Shown: positions 17,555 through 26,310 of the stretch, piece by piece | Numbering within the stretch: position 1 is the stretch's first letter | Layout: each line of letters opens with the position of its first letter | NCBI GenBank assembly: GCA_947624835.1 | Contig: CANQLX010000003.1 | Location: 1 to 63,528, forward strand | Reading direction: 5' to 3' | DNA: 63,528 nucleotides | DNA from: an uncultured Clostridia bacterium | GTDB lineage: Bacteria > Bacillota > Clostridia > Oscillospirales > Acutalibacteraceae | Program-made: the position numbers and the translations under genes | The notes under the pieces: generated by a model | What the model was told of the DNA's origin: nothing | Seen by the model: only the letters and a program-made list of their open reading frames with translations | Database searches by the model: none

Positions 17555-20089
17555 ATGAAACAAAAATTTGATGTTATGGGAATGACCTGTGCAGCCTGCA
17601 GTGCAAGAGTCGAGAAAAGTGTATCTGTTCTTAACGGTGTGAAAAGTGTTACCGTAAACCTTCTTAAAAACAGTATGTCAGTGGAATATGACGAGAAAAC
17701 TGTCAGTTCGGACGAGATTATAGGAGCTGTGGAAAAAGGGGGGTACGGTGCGTCTGTAAGCGGGGGAAACAATTCGGTAAAAAATAAATCCTCAGGCGGT
17801 GAAGACGCCGGGAACAGTGCGGAAAATGAACAGGCTAAAATGCTTAAAAGGCTTATTATATCCGCAGTATTTGCCATTGCCCTGTCCTATATTGCAATGG
17901 GGCATATGTTTAATTTACCGTTGCCGATGTTTTTCTTAGGACATAAGAATATGGGAATATTTGCCCTGACACAGCTTTTATTGACTCTGCCTATTATGGC
18001 TGTTAATTATAAATATTACCAAAATGGCTTCAAATCCTTGCTGCACGGCTCTCCGAATATGGATACGCTTATTGCTGTGGGTTCGGGTGCGTCGTTTGTT
18101 TACGGAATTTATGCATTATACGGCATAATGTACGGATATTCGATAAATGACCTTTCGGTTGTGCATAGCTTCGGGGAAAATATGTATTTTGAAACCGTCG
18201 GAATGATACTTGCACTTATAACCCTCGGGAAATATTTTGAATCAAGGGCAAAAAGAAAAACAACGGATGCAATTATGGGTCTTATGGATATGTCGCCAAA
18301 GACAGCTACGGTTATCCGTGACGGTAAGGAGTACGAAATTGCCGCAGATAATATACAAATAGGGGACATTCTGTCAGTCAAGGCAGGAAGCACAATACCG
18401 GCAGACGGTATTATAACGGAGGGAAATGCTGCCGTTGACGAATCAAGTCTTACGGGTGAAAGTATCCCGGTTGAAAAAGGTGTTGGTGACAGCGTTATCG
18501 GGGCAACCGTCAGCAAATCAGGTTATTTCAAAATGAGGGCGGAAAAGGTCGGCTCGGATACTGCACTTTCACAAATAATTCAGTTGGTTGATGAGGCTAC
18601 CTCCTCAAAGGCACCTATTGCAAAGCTGGCTGATAAGGTTGCCGGAATATTTGTTCCTGTTGTTATGGTTATATCTGTTATCACAGCGGTAGTATGGCTT
18701 CTGCTTGGCTTTGGTGTTTCCCATGCATTTACTGCGGCGGTATCGGTGCTTGTAATATCATGCCCCTGTGCTCTCGGTCTTGCAACACCTACCGCCATAA
18801 TGGTAGGTACAGGAAGAGGTACCGCCGGAGGAATATTGATAAAATCAGCCGAAGGCTTAGAGCTTGCACATAAAACCGACACGGTAGTTTTAGATAAGAC
18901 GGGGACGGTAACGCAGGGAAAGCCTGATGTTACGGATATTATTCCCTTGGGGGGAACGAACAGCGATTTTCTTTTGAAATGTGCATATTCACTTGAAAGG
19001 CTTTCCGAGCATCCGCTTGCAGAGGCTATTATACGATATGCAGAAAAGGAGAATATTGAATATTTTGAAATATCCGATTTTACGCAGACACCGGGCAGGG
19101 GTATTTCGGGAAATGCCGACGGAAGGCTTTACAGTGCGGGAAATTATGCGGCGGCGGAAAAGCTTATTGATGAAAAAATCTCGGAAACTGCAAAAAAGCT
19201 TGCAGATGAGGGAAAAACTCCTATGTTCTTTATGTGTGACCAAAAGCTTATAGGTATAATAGCAGCAGCGGATAAAATCAAGCCGACAAGTGCCGAGGCT
19301 GTCGGAGAGCTCAGGAAAATGGGAATAGATGTAATCATGCTGACCGGAGATAATAAACGTACTGCTCAGGCAGTCGGAAAATCCGTGGGCATTGAGCATA
19401 TTGTGTCAGAGCTTTATCCGGGGGATAAGGAAAAAGAAATTTCCGCACTTATCGACAGCGGCAGGTGTGTGGCTATGGTTGGCGACGGTATAAACGACGC
19501 CCCTGCACTTGCAAGGGCAAATATAGGGATTGCGATTGGTGCAGGTACTGATATAGCTATGGAATCATCCGACATAGTTCTTATGAAAAGCGATCTGTAT
19601 GATGTTGTCAATACAATACGGCTGAGCCGCGCGGTTATGCGTAATATTAAGCAAAATCTGTTTTGGGCATTTTTTTATAATGCTATAGGCATACCGATAG
19701 CGGCAGGTGTATTTTACAGTTTTGGATTAATGCTTAATCCTATGATAGGGGCTGCGGCAATGAGTCTGAGCTCTGTATGTGTTGTTTCCAATGCACTCAG
19801 GCTTCGCCGTTTCAAAATGAAAAAGCCGGTCGGTATTGAAAAAAATGTTGAGGATAAAGAGGAGGTGAAAACTATGGGAAATAAGACCGCACTTACAGTT
19901 GAGGGAATGATGTGTATGCATTGTGTTTCTCACGTTAAGGAGGCACTTGAAAAGCTTGAAGGTGTAACAGCAGCAGAGGTAGATCTTGATAAGAAGACAG
20001 CTGTTGTTACTTTAAGCGGTGATGTTCCGACAGATACTCTTATTGCTGCGGTAGAAGGTGCAGGATATAAGGCAAAGGCTGTTGAATAA
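17555..20089 (+). CDS. copA: Cu(I)-exporting P1B-type ATPase with C-terminal CopZ-like domain
   Basis: An 844-residue membrane pump that exports Cu(I). Order: N-terminal heavy-metal domain with MTCAACS (about 5-11), eight expected transmembrane helices, the TGES actuator, the SCPCALG transport motif, DKTGT phosphorylation site, SEHPLA and GDGINDAP. The late-helix residues FFYNAIG and MSLSSV favour Cu(I)/Ag(I). Residues about 774-844 form a second, C-terminal heavy-metal domain with MMCMHCVSH, an unusual place. GGAGGTG at 19861 and an in-frame ATG at 19874 sit just before it, so this part may also be made separately. It starts 15 nt after csoR. Confidence 0.95.
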   Translation: MKQKFDVMGMTCAACSARVEKSVSVLNGVKSVTVNLLKNSMSVEYDEKTVSSDEIIGAVEKGGYGASVSGGNNSVKNKSSGGEDAGNSAENEQAKMLKRLIISAVFAIALSYIAMGHMFNLPLPMFFLGHKNMGIFALTQLLLTLPIMAVNYKYYQNGFKSLLHGSPNMDTLIAVGSGASFVYGIYALYGIMYGYSINDLSVVHSFGENMYFETVGMILALITLGKYFESRAKRKTTDAIMGLMDMSPKTATVIRDGKEYEIAADNIQIGDILSVKAGSTIPADGIITEGNAAVDESSLTGESIPVEKGVGDSVIGATVSKSGYFKMRAEKVGSDTALSQIIQLVDEATSSKAPIAKLADKVAGIFVPVVMVISVITAVVWLLLGFGVSHAFTAAVSVLVISCPCALGLATPTAIMVGTGRGTAGGILIKSAEGLELAHKTDTVVLDKTGTVTQGKPDVTDIIPLGGTNSDFLLKCAYSLERLSEHPLAEAIIRYAEKENIEYFEISDFTQTPGRGISGNADGRLYSAGNYAAAEKLIDEKISETAKKLADEGKTPMFFMCDQKLIGIIAAADKIKPTSAEAVGELRKMGIDVIMLTGDNKRTAQAVGKSVGIEHIVSELYPGDKEKEISALIDSGRCVAMVGDGINDAPALARANIGIAIGAGTDIAMESSDIVLMKSDLYDVVNTIRLSRAVMRNIKQNLFWAFFYNAIGIPIAAGVFYSFGLMLNPMIGAAAMSLSSVCVVSNALRLRRFKMKKPVGIEKNVEDKEEVKTMGNKTALTVEGMMCMHCVSHVKEALEKLEGVTAAEVDLDKKTAVVTLSGDVPTDTLIAAVEGAGYKAKAVE
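19874..20089 (+). CDS. Possible internally initiated CopZ-like copper chaperone
   Basis: An in-frame ATG inside copA is preceded by the best ribosome binding site in the region (GAGGAGGTG, seven bases before the start). It would yield a 71-residue heavy-metal-associated protein with MxCMHC, the size of CopZ. Whether it is a separate product, only the tail of CopA, or both is inference from the sequence. Confidence 0.5.
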   Translation: MGNKTALTVEGMMCMHCVSHVKEALEKLEGVTAAEVDLDKKTAVVTLSGDVPTDTLIAAVEGAGYKAKAVE

Positions 20090-20096
20090 TGTGATG

Positions 20097-20137
20097 ACGG
20101 AGATCAGCGGTGATGAATAATCGTCGAAGATCTCCGT
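20097..20137 (+). terminator. Terminator of csoR-copA
   Basis: ACGGAGATC (20097-20105) pairs with GATCTCCGT (20129-20137). TTCGTTTTACTTTT follows. Confidence 0.85.
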
Positions 20138-20174
20138 TTCGTTTTACTTTTAATTATAGTGAAGAAATTATTAA

Positions 20175-20203
20175 TTGACAGAATACTTATGTTATCGTAT
20201 AAT
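20175..20203 (+). promoter_or_regulatory. Promoter of the CotH lipoprotein gene
   Basis: A perfect TTGACA (20175-20180), 17-nt spacer and TATAAT (20198-20203). It lies inside the longest open frame, which supports the later start at 20258. Confidence 0.88.
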
Positions 20204-20257
20204 CGAATTGTAGGTATATCGGAATTTATTATAATTAAGAAGGAAGGCGTAATAATT

Positions 20258-21838
20258 ATGAAAAGGAAGTTGTCGGTCATACTTTCAATTATACTAACGG
20301 CACTTTCTGTTTCTGCCTGCGGTGGCTCGGATTCTTCTACCGCAAGCAGAACACAGGGTTCCGAAAGCAGTATAGGTTCTTCAGCACAGGAACAGGCGGA
20401 CGAAACTAAAAATGATGAGGGAAGTAAAGAGGATTCCGCTTCTGCTGAAAATACCGGGGATAACAGCGGTGTGGGTGATACATCGATAGGCGGTGAATCG
20501 GTGTATAGTGAACTTTTCAGTCTTGACAGTAAGGTTACAATAGAAATAACGATGTCAAAAAGTGAAATGGATAAAATGGACAGTGATTATTATAAATATA
20601 AAGAAAAAAATACAAAATCGCCGATTTACAGAAAAGCTAATGCTGTTATTACAGTTAATGGAAAAAGTTATACCGTAGAGGAAGTCGGAATACGTGCAAA
20701 GGGTAACCTTTCGATCCTTCCCGTTTATGAGGAGGATTCGGAAAATCTCAATCTTTCACATTATAAATTAAGCTTTAATGAAACATTTGATGATGAAAAC
20801 TATTACGGCAGCGACGTTAGGGTATGGAAGAGTACCGAAGAAAGAAATGCAAGAAAAAACAGACGCTTTGCGACTTTGAAGAAGCTTGACATAAAATGGA
20901 ACAGAAATTATGACAATACATACATACGAGAATTATATGCCTCGGAAATGTTCAGACAAAGCGGGGTTCTTTCACAGAAAATCGGTCTTTCACAGCTAAA
21001 GTTCAATGACAATAATTACGGTGTTATGACAATTTATGAACCGATAGATGAAATTTTCCTCGAACGTAATCTGCCCGCTTCGGCTCTCGGAGGGGATCTC
21101 TATAAGGTGGGATGGACGTATTCTCCCGCAAACTATGTAGAAAATCAGGTTACAATAGGAATAACAGATGAAGACAGTGGGTCAAAATATAATTTTGATC
21201 TTAAGACAAATGAGAAAACCTCCAATAATGAAAAGCTTGTAAATTTTCTTAAGGTTATAAATTCGGATCCAACACAATCTGAACTGGAGGCTGTGCTTGA
21301 TACGGATTATTTTGCAAAATTCCTTGCGGCGTATTATTTTGCAGGGGATCCCGATGATATAAGAAATAATTATAACAACCACTATATCTATTTCCGTAAG
21401 GATAATGGAAAGGCTGTATTTATCCCGTATGATAATGACCGGACTCTCGGAATTACAAAGGGATATAACCCTGACGGAACGGGAATGACAGGTCAGTCAC
21501 CGTATTCCAACCGTGCAGTGGGTGCAAGGCAGCTTCAAGCAAATCCACTTATAAAGCTTGCAATCAAGAACGGGAGTTTTCTTGAAAAAAAATATACCGC
21601 TGCCCTGAAGGAGGTTGCGGAATTGTCCGTATGGGATACGTCAAAATTTGAGGCAGAATACAATAAGGCTAAAACCAATTATGAGAGTTGTGTACAGCCG
21701 GGCATAACCTTTGCGAATGCAGACAATGAATTTAAATTCAGTCTTGACGGAGTATATTCGTCCGGCGATGACTCAAATATGTCCTTTTCGGATTATGTCA
21801 CACGGATAATGAGTACATATAAGAAATATGCAAAATAA
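20258..21838 (+). CDS. CotH kinase-family lipoprotein
   Basis: A 526-residue exported protein. AAGGAAGG precedes ATG 20258. A lipoprotein signal ends in the lipobox LSVSAC near residue 20, and a Ser/Glu-rich linker runs to about residue 85. The CotH domain follows: VGIRAKGNLS, KLSFNE, DNTYIRELYASEMFRQSG, YGVMTIYEPIDE and IPYDNDRTLG. CotH proteins are atypical protein kinases of spore coats; in gut Clostridia, CotH-domain proteins are also found on the cell surface, including in cellulosome-related contexts. The conserved Arg/Lys-Gly-Asn and Asp-Asn-Asp segments are kept. It has its own promoter and precedes the glycan operon, but is probably transcribed separately. Confidence 0.87.
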   Translation: MKRKLSVILSIILTALSVSACGGSDSSTASRTQGSESSIGSSAQEQADETKNDEGSKEDSASAENTGDNSGVGDTSIGGESVYSELFSLDSKVTIEITMSKSEMDKMDSDYYKYKEKNTKSPIYRKANAVITVNGKSYTVEEVGIRAKGNLSILPVYEEDSENLNLSHYKLSFNETFDDENYYGSDVRVWKSTEERNARKNRRFATLKKLDIKWNRNYDNTYIRELYASEMFRQSGVLSQKIGLSQLKFNDNNYGVMTIYEPIDEIFLERNLPASALGGDLYKVGWTYSPANYVENQVTIGITDEDSGSKYNFDLKTNEKTSNNEKLVNFLKVINSDPTQSELEAVLDTDYFAKFLAAYYFAGDPDDIRNNYNNHYIYFRKDNGKAVFIPYDNDRTLGITKGYNPDGTGMTGQSPYSNRAVGARQLQANPLIKLAIKNGSFLEKKYTAALKEVAELSVWDTSKFEAEYNKAKTNYESCVQPGITFANADNEFKFSLDGVYSSGDDSNMSFSDYVTRIMSTYKKYAK

Positions 21839-21851
21839 TATATATAAATTG

Positions 21852-21884
21852 CCCGACTTCATTCTTACCCGGAACAGAGTCGGG
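21852..21884 (+). terminator. Hairpin after the CotH gene
   Basis: CCCGACT (21852-21858) pairs with AGTCGGG (21878-21884). The tail is only moderately T-rich (TATTGAGTTT), so termination may be partial. Confidence 0.5.
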
Positions 21885-21912
21885 TATTGAGTTTGTCCGA
21901 ACAGTATAAATT

Positions 21913-21971
21913 TGCCAAAGCGTACATATATTTTCGGTATTTTGGCATTTGTATTGTTATGATACCGAAAA
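21913..21971. promoter_or_regulatory. Two interleaved inverted repeats upstream of the glycan operon promoter
   Basis: Repeat A pairs 21913-21919 (TGCCAAA) with 21941-21947. Repeat B pairs 21931-21940 (TTTTCGGTAT) with 21962-21971, ten perfect bases. They overlap, so they cannot form together as simple hairpins. They end 13 nt before the operon's -35, which suits an operator. They could also act as alternative RNA structures in read-through from the CotH gene. Confidence 0.5.
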
Positions 21972-21984
21972 TGAACTATATTGA

Positions 21985-22013
21985 TTGACAAAGTGCACTT
22001 TTGAAATTATAAT
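21985..22013 (+). promoter_or_regulatory. Promoter of the surface-glycan operon
   Basis: A perfect TTGACA (21985-21990), 17-nt spacer and TATAAT (22008-22013). The first ATG with a sensible frame is at 22048, which implies a leader of under 30 nt. Confidence 0.9.
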
Positions 22014-22047
22014 ATTACTTAATTATGGTGTATTGGACTGTGTGTTT

Positions 22048-23133
22048 ATGACGGTTTCTTTATGTATAATAGCATATAACGAAGCAGAGGCTTTGCCCGG
22101 TCTTTTTGACGGTGTGATATCCCAGACCTACCCCAAGAGCAAGACGGAAATTGTTTTAGTTGATAGTGGCTCACAGGACAGAACGGGGGATATATTTAAA
22201 CAATTTGCAGAAGCTAATAAAAACACCTATATGAATATATCCGTGCTTGATAATCCGAAAGTATTACAGGCGGCGGGTTGGAATACAGCTATAAAATCCG
22301 CAAAAGGAGATATTATTATAAGGATTGATGCTCACGCTTCCATACCTTATAATTTCATAGAAAACAATGTGAAAATAATCTCCGGGGGTGAATATGTCTG
22401 CGGCGGGGCAAGACCGAGTAATATTCTGGAGCCTACACCATATAAGGAAATGCTGCTGCTTGCAGAAAGCTCTATGTTCGGCAGCTCTTTTGCAGGATAC
22501 CGCAGGCAGACGGAAGGGAAAAGGTATGTTTCCTCACTTTTTCACGGAGCGTACAGGCGGGAGGTTTTTGCAAATGTTGGCGGATTTAACGAGGATTTGG
22601 GCAGGACTGAGGATAATGAGCTCCACTGGAGGATAAGGCAGAATGGTTATAAAATATGTCAAAGTGACGAAATAATATCGTATCAGAATATAAGACCGAC
22701 ACTTATGGGAATGTTGAAACAAAAATACGGCAACGGCAAATGGATAGGACTCACGCTGGGGGTATGTCCGAAATGTCTTTCGCTTTTTCATTTTGTACCC
22801 TTTTGCTTTGTCGGTGCAATAATATGTTGTTTGGTATTGCTTATAATTGGAATATTCTGCGGTAATTCACTTTTTTATATCCCTATTACGGCTCTCGGTA
22901 TTTTATATTCTGCAGCAGATATTCTTATGACTTTTGCGGCAATTATTACTTCCGAAAGGAAAAATGTCTATATGCCGCTTCTTATATTTGTATTTCCGCT
23001 TTTACATATCGTATACGGTATAGGAACATTAGTGGGGATAATTGAATTGCCGTTTTGGAAGAGGGGTCTTGACGGCTCAGCACAGAGGGAAATTGAAGAG
23101 GTAAAAAAATGTGTGGCTGAATGTCCACGGTAA
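22048..23133 (+). CDS. Family 2 glycosyltransferase with C-terminal membrane helices
   Basis: A 361-residue inverting GT-A glycosyltransferase. The start MTVSLCIIAYNEAEALPGL is typical of GT2. A longer frame back to 21985 lies inside the promoter and is rejected. LVDSGSQDRT and IRIDAHA provide the nucleotide-sugar/metal (DxD-like DAH) region, and GRTEDNELHWRIR resembles the acceptor-binding ED/QxxRW motif. Hydrophobic segments at about 255-330 anchor it to the membrane, as in ExoA-like exopolysaccharide transferases. First gene of the operon. Donor and acceptor sugars are unknown. Confidence 0.87.
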   Translation: MTVSLCIIAYNEAEALPGLFDGVISQTYPKSKTEIVLVDSGSQDRTGDIFKQFAEANKNTYMNISVLDNPKVLQAAGWNTAIKSAKGDIIIRIDAHASIPYNFIENNVKIISGGEYVCGGARPSNILEPTPYKEMLLLAESSMFGSSFAGYRRQTEGKRYVSSLFHGAYRREVFANVGGFNEDLGRTEDNELHWRIRQNGYKICQSDEIISYQNIRPTLMGMLKQKYGNGKWIGLTLGVCPKCLSLFHFVPFCFVGAIICCLVLLIIGIFCGNSLFYIPITALGILYSAADILMTFAAIITSERKNVYMPLLIFVFPLLHIVYGIGTLVGIIELPFWKRGLDGSAQREIEEVKKCVAECPR

Positions 23134-23146
23134 TGGAGGTAATTTT

Positions 23147-24049
23147 ATGACAAATACTGAACTTGTGCCGGAGAAGGGAAGCAGAGTCTCACAGTTTTTT
23201 AAGAATATGTGGGCAGGAATAATGCAGATACCGAGAGAGCATAAGGGATTTGCAAAACAAACCTTTATGCTTGCAAAGGAAGACCTTATAAAAACATATA
23301 AGGGTGCTATACTTGGTCCTTTCTGGGCTGTTATGAAACCGCTCTTTCAGCTATTTGTATATTGGTTTGCTTTTACAATCGGCTTCAGGTCGGCAGACAG
23401 AACGGAAATGGGTGCACCGTATTTTATTTTTCTTATGGTGGGCTTTATACCATGGGCGTTTATGAGTGATGCAGTGAGCAGAGGCTCAAAGTCAATAGCC
23501 GATAACCGACAGTTTGTAACGAAGGTTTCATTTCCTGTTTCGGTTATAATGACATACACTACAATTTCAAAATTTTATGTTCATATATTCCTGTTTTCAC
23601 TGGGATATATCTACCTTATGATTATGGGGTACCAACCGAGCCTATACAATTTGCAGGTGATTCCGCTCGCACTTATTATGTTTATATTCTTCCTTGCCCT
23701 TCAATGGTCGCTCGCCCCTATGTGTGCATTCAGCAAGGATTTTTCAAGCTTTATAAACACAATTATGTCCGGTCTTTTCTGGCTTTCGGGTGTATGTTAT
23801 GATTCCTATACTATCAAAGATGACACAATCCGTATGGTACTTCTTTGTAATCCTATGACTTATTTCTCCAATGCATACCGCAAGGCACTTATATGCGGCA
23901 AGTGGGTATGGGAGGCTCCCGATTACGGTGCAGGTATGAGGTATGCATTGCATCCCTTGTGGGAAAATGCGATATTCCTCGCGGAATTAGCTCTTGTTGT
24001 AATATTGGGCATCTATAATTACAACCGTCTCAGAAAGGAACTCCCCGAC
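23147..24049 (+). CDS. ABC-2 type polysaccharide export permease (TagG/Wzm-like), coordinates to the stop codon at 24056-24058
   Basis: About 303 residues with six hydrophobic helices; the stop codon is TAA at 24056-24058. GGAGGT upstream selects ATG 23147. The conserved GPFWAVMKPLFQLFVYWF loop, FIPWAFMSDAVSRGS and the terminal NYNRLRKELPDVL mark the permease half of a wall teichoic acid or O-antigen exporter. No TagH/Wzt ATPase gene occurs beside it or anywhere in this window, so it must use one encoded elsewhere. It follows the GT2 by 13 nt and would move the lipid-linked product of this operon across the membrane. Confidence 0.9.
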
Positions 24050-24083
24050 GTTCTGTAATATACTTTTGGTATGGTGTTTAAGT

Positions 24084-25283
24084 ATGGAGGAAACATTTTT
24101 TCAAAAGCTTCAGCGTGTTAAGCCCGGAGATATAGGTCATATATTCCTGTTCATATTTGCATTGCCGATATCATTTGTTTACAGACTTTTCCGAAAGGAT
24201 TTGTGGCTGATTTGTGATAATAAAAACGAGGCAAGGGATAACGGGTTTTATCTTTTTAGATATATAAGACAGAATTATCCCGAACAGGATGTGGTATATG
24301 CCATAAATAAGCACTCGCCTGACTGTGCAAAGGTCAAGTCTTTGGGCAGGGTTGTAAATTACGGCAGCTTTTTGCATTGGATACTGTATCTTGCCGCTAA
24401 AAAAAATATAAGTTCACAAAAGGGCGGAAAGCCTGATGCGGCAGTATGTTATTTTCTTGAAGTAAATCGGATTCTGAAAAATACACGTATTTTTTTGCAG
24501 CACGGTATTATAAAGGATGATATGCCATGGCTGTATTATGAAAATACTATGATGAGGATGTTCGTATGCAGTACACAAAGAGAATGGGAATATGTCAGCG
24601 AAAAATACGGATATCCTGATGGGTACGTTAAAAAACTGGGTATTTGCAGACTTGACGGACTGCATGATATAAAAATAAGGGAAAATCAGATTTTGCTTAT
24701 GCCAACATGGCGGAGCTGGATAGCAACCCCGACCTCGGCATCTTATGACATTGAGGATATATCGGATTTTACAAGCACAGAATATTTTAGGGGCTGGAAT
24801 GAATTTCTGAGCAGCGAAAGACTGCATGATATACTTGCGGAAAATAATCTTAAGCTTGTGTTTTATCCTCATAGGGATATGCAGCCTTTCTTGAAATATT
24901 TCAACATAAATGATGATAATATAACAGTGGCAAAATGGCCGGAGTATGATGTTCAGCAGCTTTTGAAGGAGTCAGCCTATCTTATTACCGATTATTCAAG
25001 TATAGCTATGGATTTCGCATATATGAAAAAAAGACTTATGTATTATCAGTTTGATTATGAGGATTTTCGCAAAGGGCAATACCCTGAGGGATATTTCAGT
25101 TATGAGGATGACGGCTTCGGTCCCGTTTGTTACAGTCTTAGCGATGCACTGAGCGAGATCGAAACAGCAGTAAAAGAAAAATTTGCAAACAAAGAAAAAT
25201 ATCTGAAAATGCATGATGAGTTTTTTGATTTATATGATAAAAATAATTGTGAGCGTAATTATAGAGCTATTAAGGGGTTATAA
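24084..25283 (+). CDS. CDP-glycerol glycerophosphotransferase family protein (TagF/TagB-like)
   Basis: A 399-residue, probably peripheral membrane enzyme that transfers polyol-phosphate from a CDP-activated donor to a teichoic-acid-like acceptor. The family's histidines appear in FLQHGIIKDD and VFYPHRDMQPF, with LMPTWRSWI between and the donor-binding LITDYSSIAMDFAYMKK near the C-terminus. YSSIAMDF and YPEGYFSYED-DGFGP match the C-terminal half of the fusion protein at 28.7 kb. ATG 24084 has only a weak ribosome binding site, so the start is uncertain. It argues for a phosphate-containing polymer. Confidence 0.9.
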   Translation: MEETFFQKLQRVKPGDIGHIFLFIFALPISFVYRLFRKDLWLICDNKNEARDNGFYLFRYIRQNYPEQDVVYAINKHSPDCAKVKSLGRVVNYGSFLHWILYLAAKKNISSQKGGKPDAAVCYFLEVNRILKNTRIFLQHGIIKDDMPWLYYENTMMRMFVCSTQREWEYVSEKYGYPDGYVKKLGICRLDGLHDIKIRENQILLMPTWRSWIATPTSASYDIEDISDFTSTEYFRGWNEFLSSERLHDILAENNLKLVFYPHRDMQPFLKYFNINDDNITVAKWPEYDVQQLLKESAYLITDYSSIAMDFAYMKKRLMYYQFDYEDFRKGQYPEGYFSYEDDGFGPVCYSLSDALSEIETAVKEKFANKEKYLKMHDEFFDLYDKNNCERNYRAIKGL

Positions 25284-25286
25284 TAT

Positions 25287-26297
25287 ATGTCAGAAGAAAA
25301 AATTGATTTTGTTATCGCTTGGGTAGACGGTAATGATCCTTTGTGGCAGGCTGAAAAGGCAAAATACGATAATTCTGCGGTAATGAAAGACAGTAATACG
25401 ACCGTAAGATACCGTGATTGGGATAACCTCAGATATTGGTTCAGGTCGGTGGAAAAATTTGCTCCGTGGGTGAACAAGATACACTTTATAACATGGGGGC
25501 ATATACCTCCATGGCTTGATGCCGGACACCCTAAGATCAATATTGTAAATCACCATGATTATATCCCTGAAAAATATCTCCCGACCTTCAGTTCGCATAC
25601 AATAGAGCTGAATATTCACCGTATAGACGGTCTTTCGGATAAATTTGTTTATTTTAATGATGATATGTTTATAACTAAGCCTGTAACGTCCGAGGATTTC
25701 TTTAAGGACGGACTGCCGTGTGATACATTTGGACTTAACTGTATTTATTTTGGGCGTAACAGTGCGGGGCATTTCAATGGCTCAAACATGGAGGTTATAA
25801 ATACCGAGTTTGAAAACGAAAAAAGTAAGATAATGAAACGTGATTTTTCAAAATGGTTCAGTGTTAAAAACGGTCCGAAAAATGTTATGAAAAGTTTTCT
25901 TCTTGCAGCGTGGGAATGGTTTCCGGGTTTTAACTATGATCATCTGCCTTCGGATCTTCTCAAAAAGACCTATGAGAAAGTATGGGATAAATACTATAAT
26001 ATCCTTGACAAAACCTGTATGGATAAATTCAGAAGGGAATCCAATGTAAACCAGTGGCTTTTTAAATATTGGCAGTTTTGTGAGGGAAATTATAAGGTTC
26101 GTTCATATAAATTCGGTAAGGTGTTCCATATAGAGGAGGATAACTTTGAAAGTGCCTGCAGAGCCATTACCGGACAGAAATATAAAATGATTTGTATAAA
26201 CGATACATCCGATACAAAAAATTTTGAAGAAAAAAGGTTAAGGATAAATGAGTGCTTTAATTCGATTTTATCCTGTAAATCTTCGTATGAAATTTAG
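25287..26297 (+). CDS. Stealth family phosphotransferase (first copy)
   Basis: A 336-residue cytoplasmic protein of the Stealth family, whose characterised members (for example meningococcal CsaB) are hexose-1-phosphoryltransferases that build capsules with phosphodiester links. The conserved regions are in order: CR1 KIDFVIAWVDGNDPLW (5-20), CR2 VRYRDWDNLRYWFRSVEKFA and WGHIPPWL, CR3 IHRIDGLSDKFVYFNDDMF with the NDD acids, and CR4 SNVNQWLFKYWQF. It begins three nt after the previous stop. About 60% of residues look shared with the second copy at 27.6 kb (visual estimate), so the pair probably arose by duplication and makes two different linkages. Confidence 0.92.
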   Translation: MSEEKIDFVIAWVDGNDPLWQAEKAKYDNSAVMKDSNTTVRYRDWDNLRYWFRSVEKFAPWVNKIHFITWGHIPPWLDAGHPKINIVNHHDYIPEKYLPTFSSHTIELNIHRIDGLSDKFVYFNDDMFITKPVTSEDFFKDGLPCDTFGLNCIYFGRNSAGHFNGSNMEVINTEFENEKSKIMKRDFSKWFSVKNGPKNVMKSFLLAAWEWFPGFNYDHLPSDLLKKTYEKVWDKYYNILDKTCMDKFRRESNVNQWLFKYWQFCEGNYKVRSYKFGKVFHIEEDNFESACRAITGQKYKMICINDTSDTKNFEEKRLRINECFNSILSCKSSYEI

Positions 26298-26310
26298 GAG
26301 GACATAAAGG

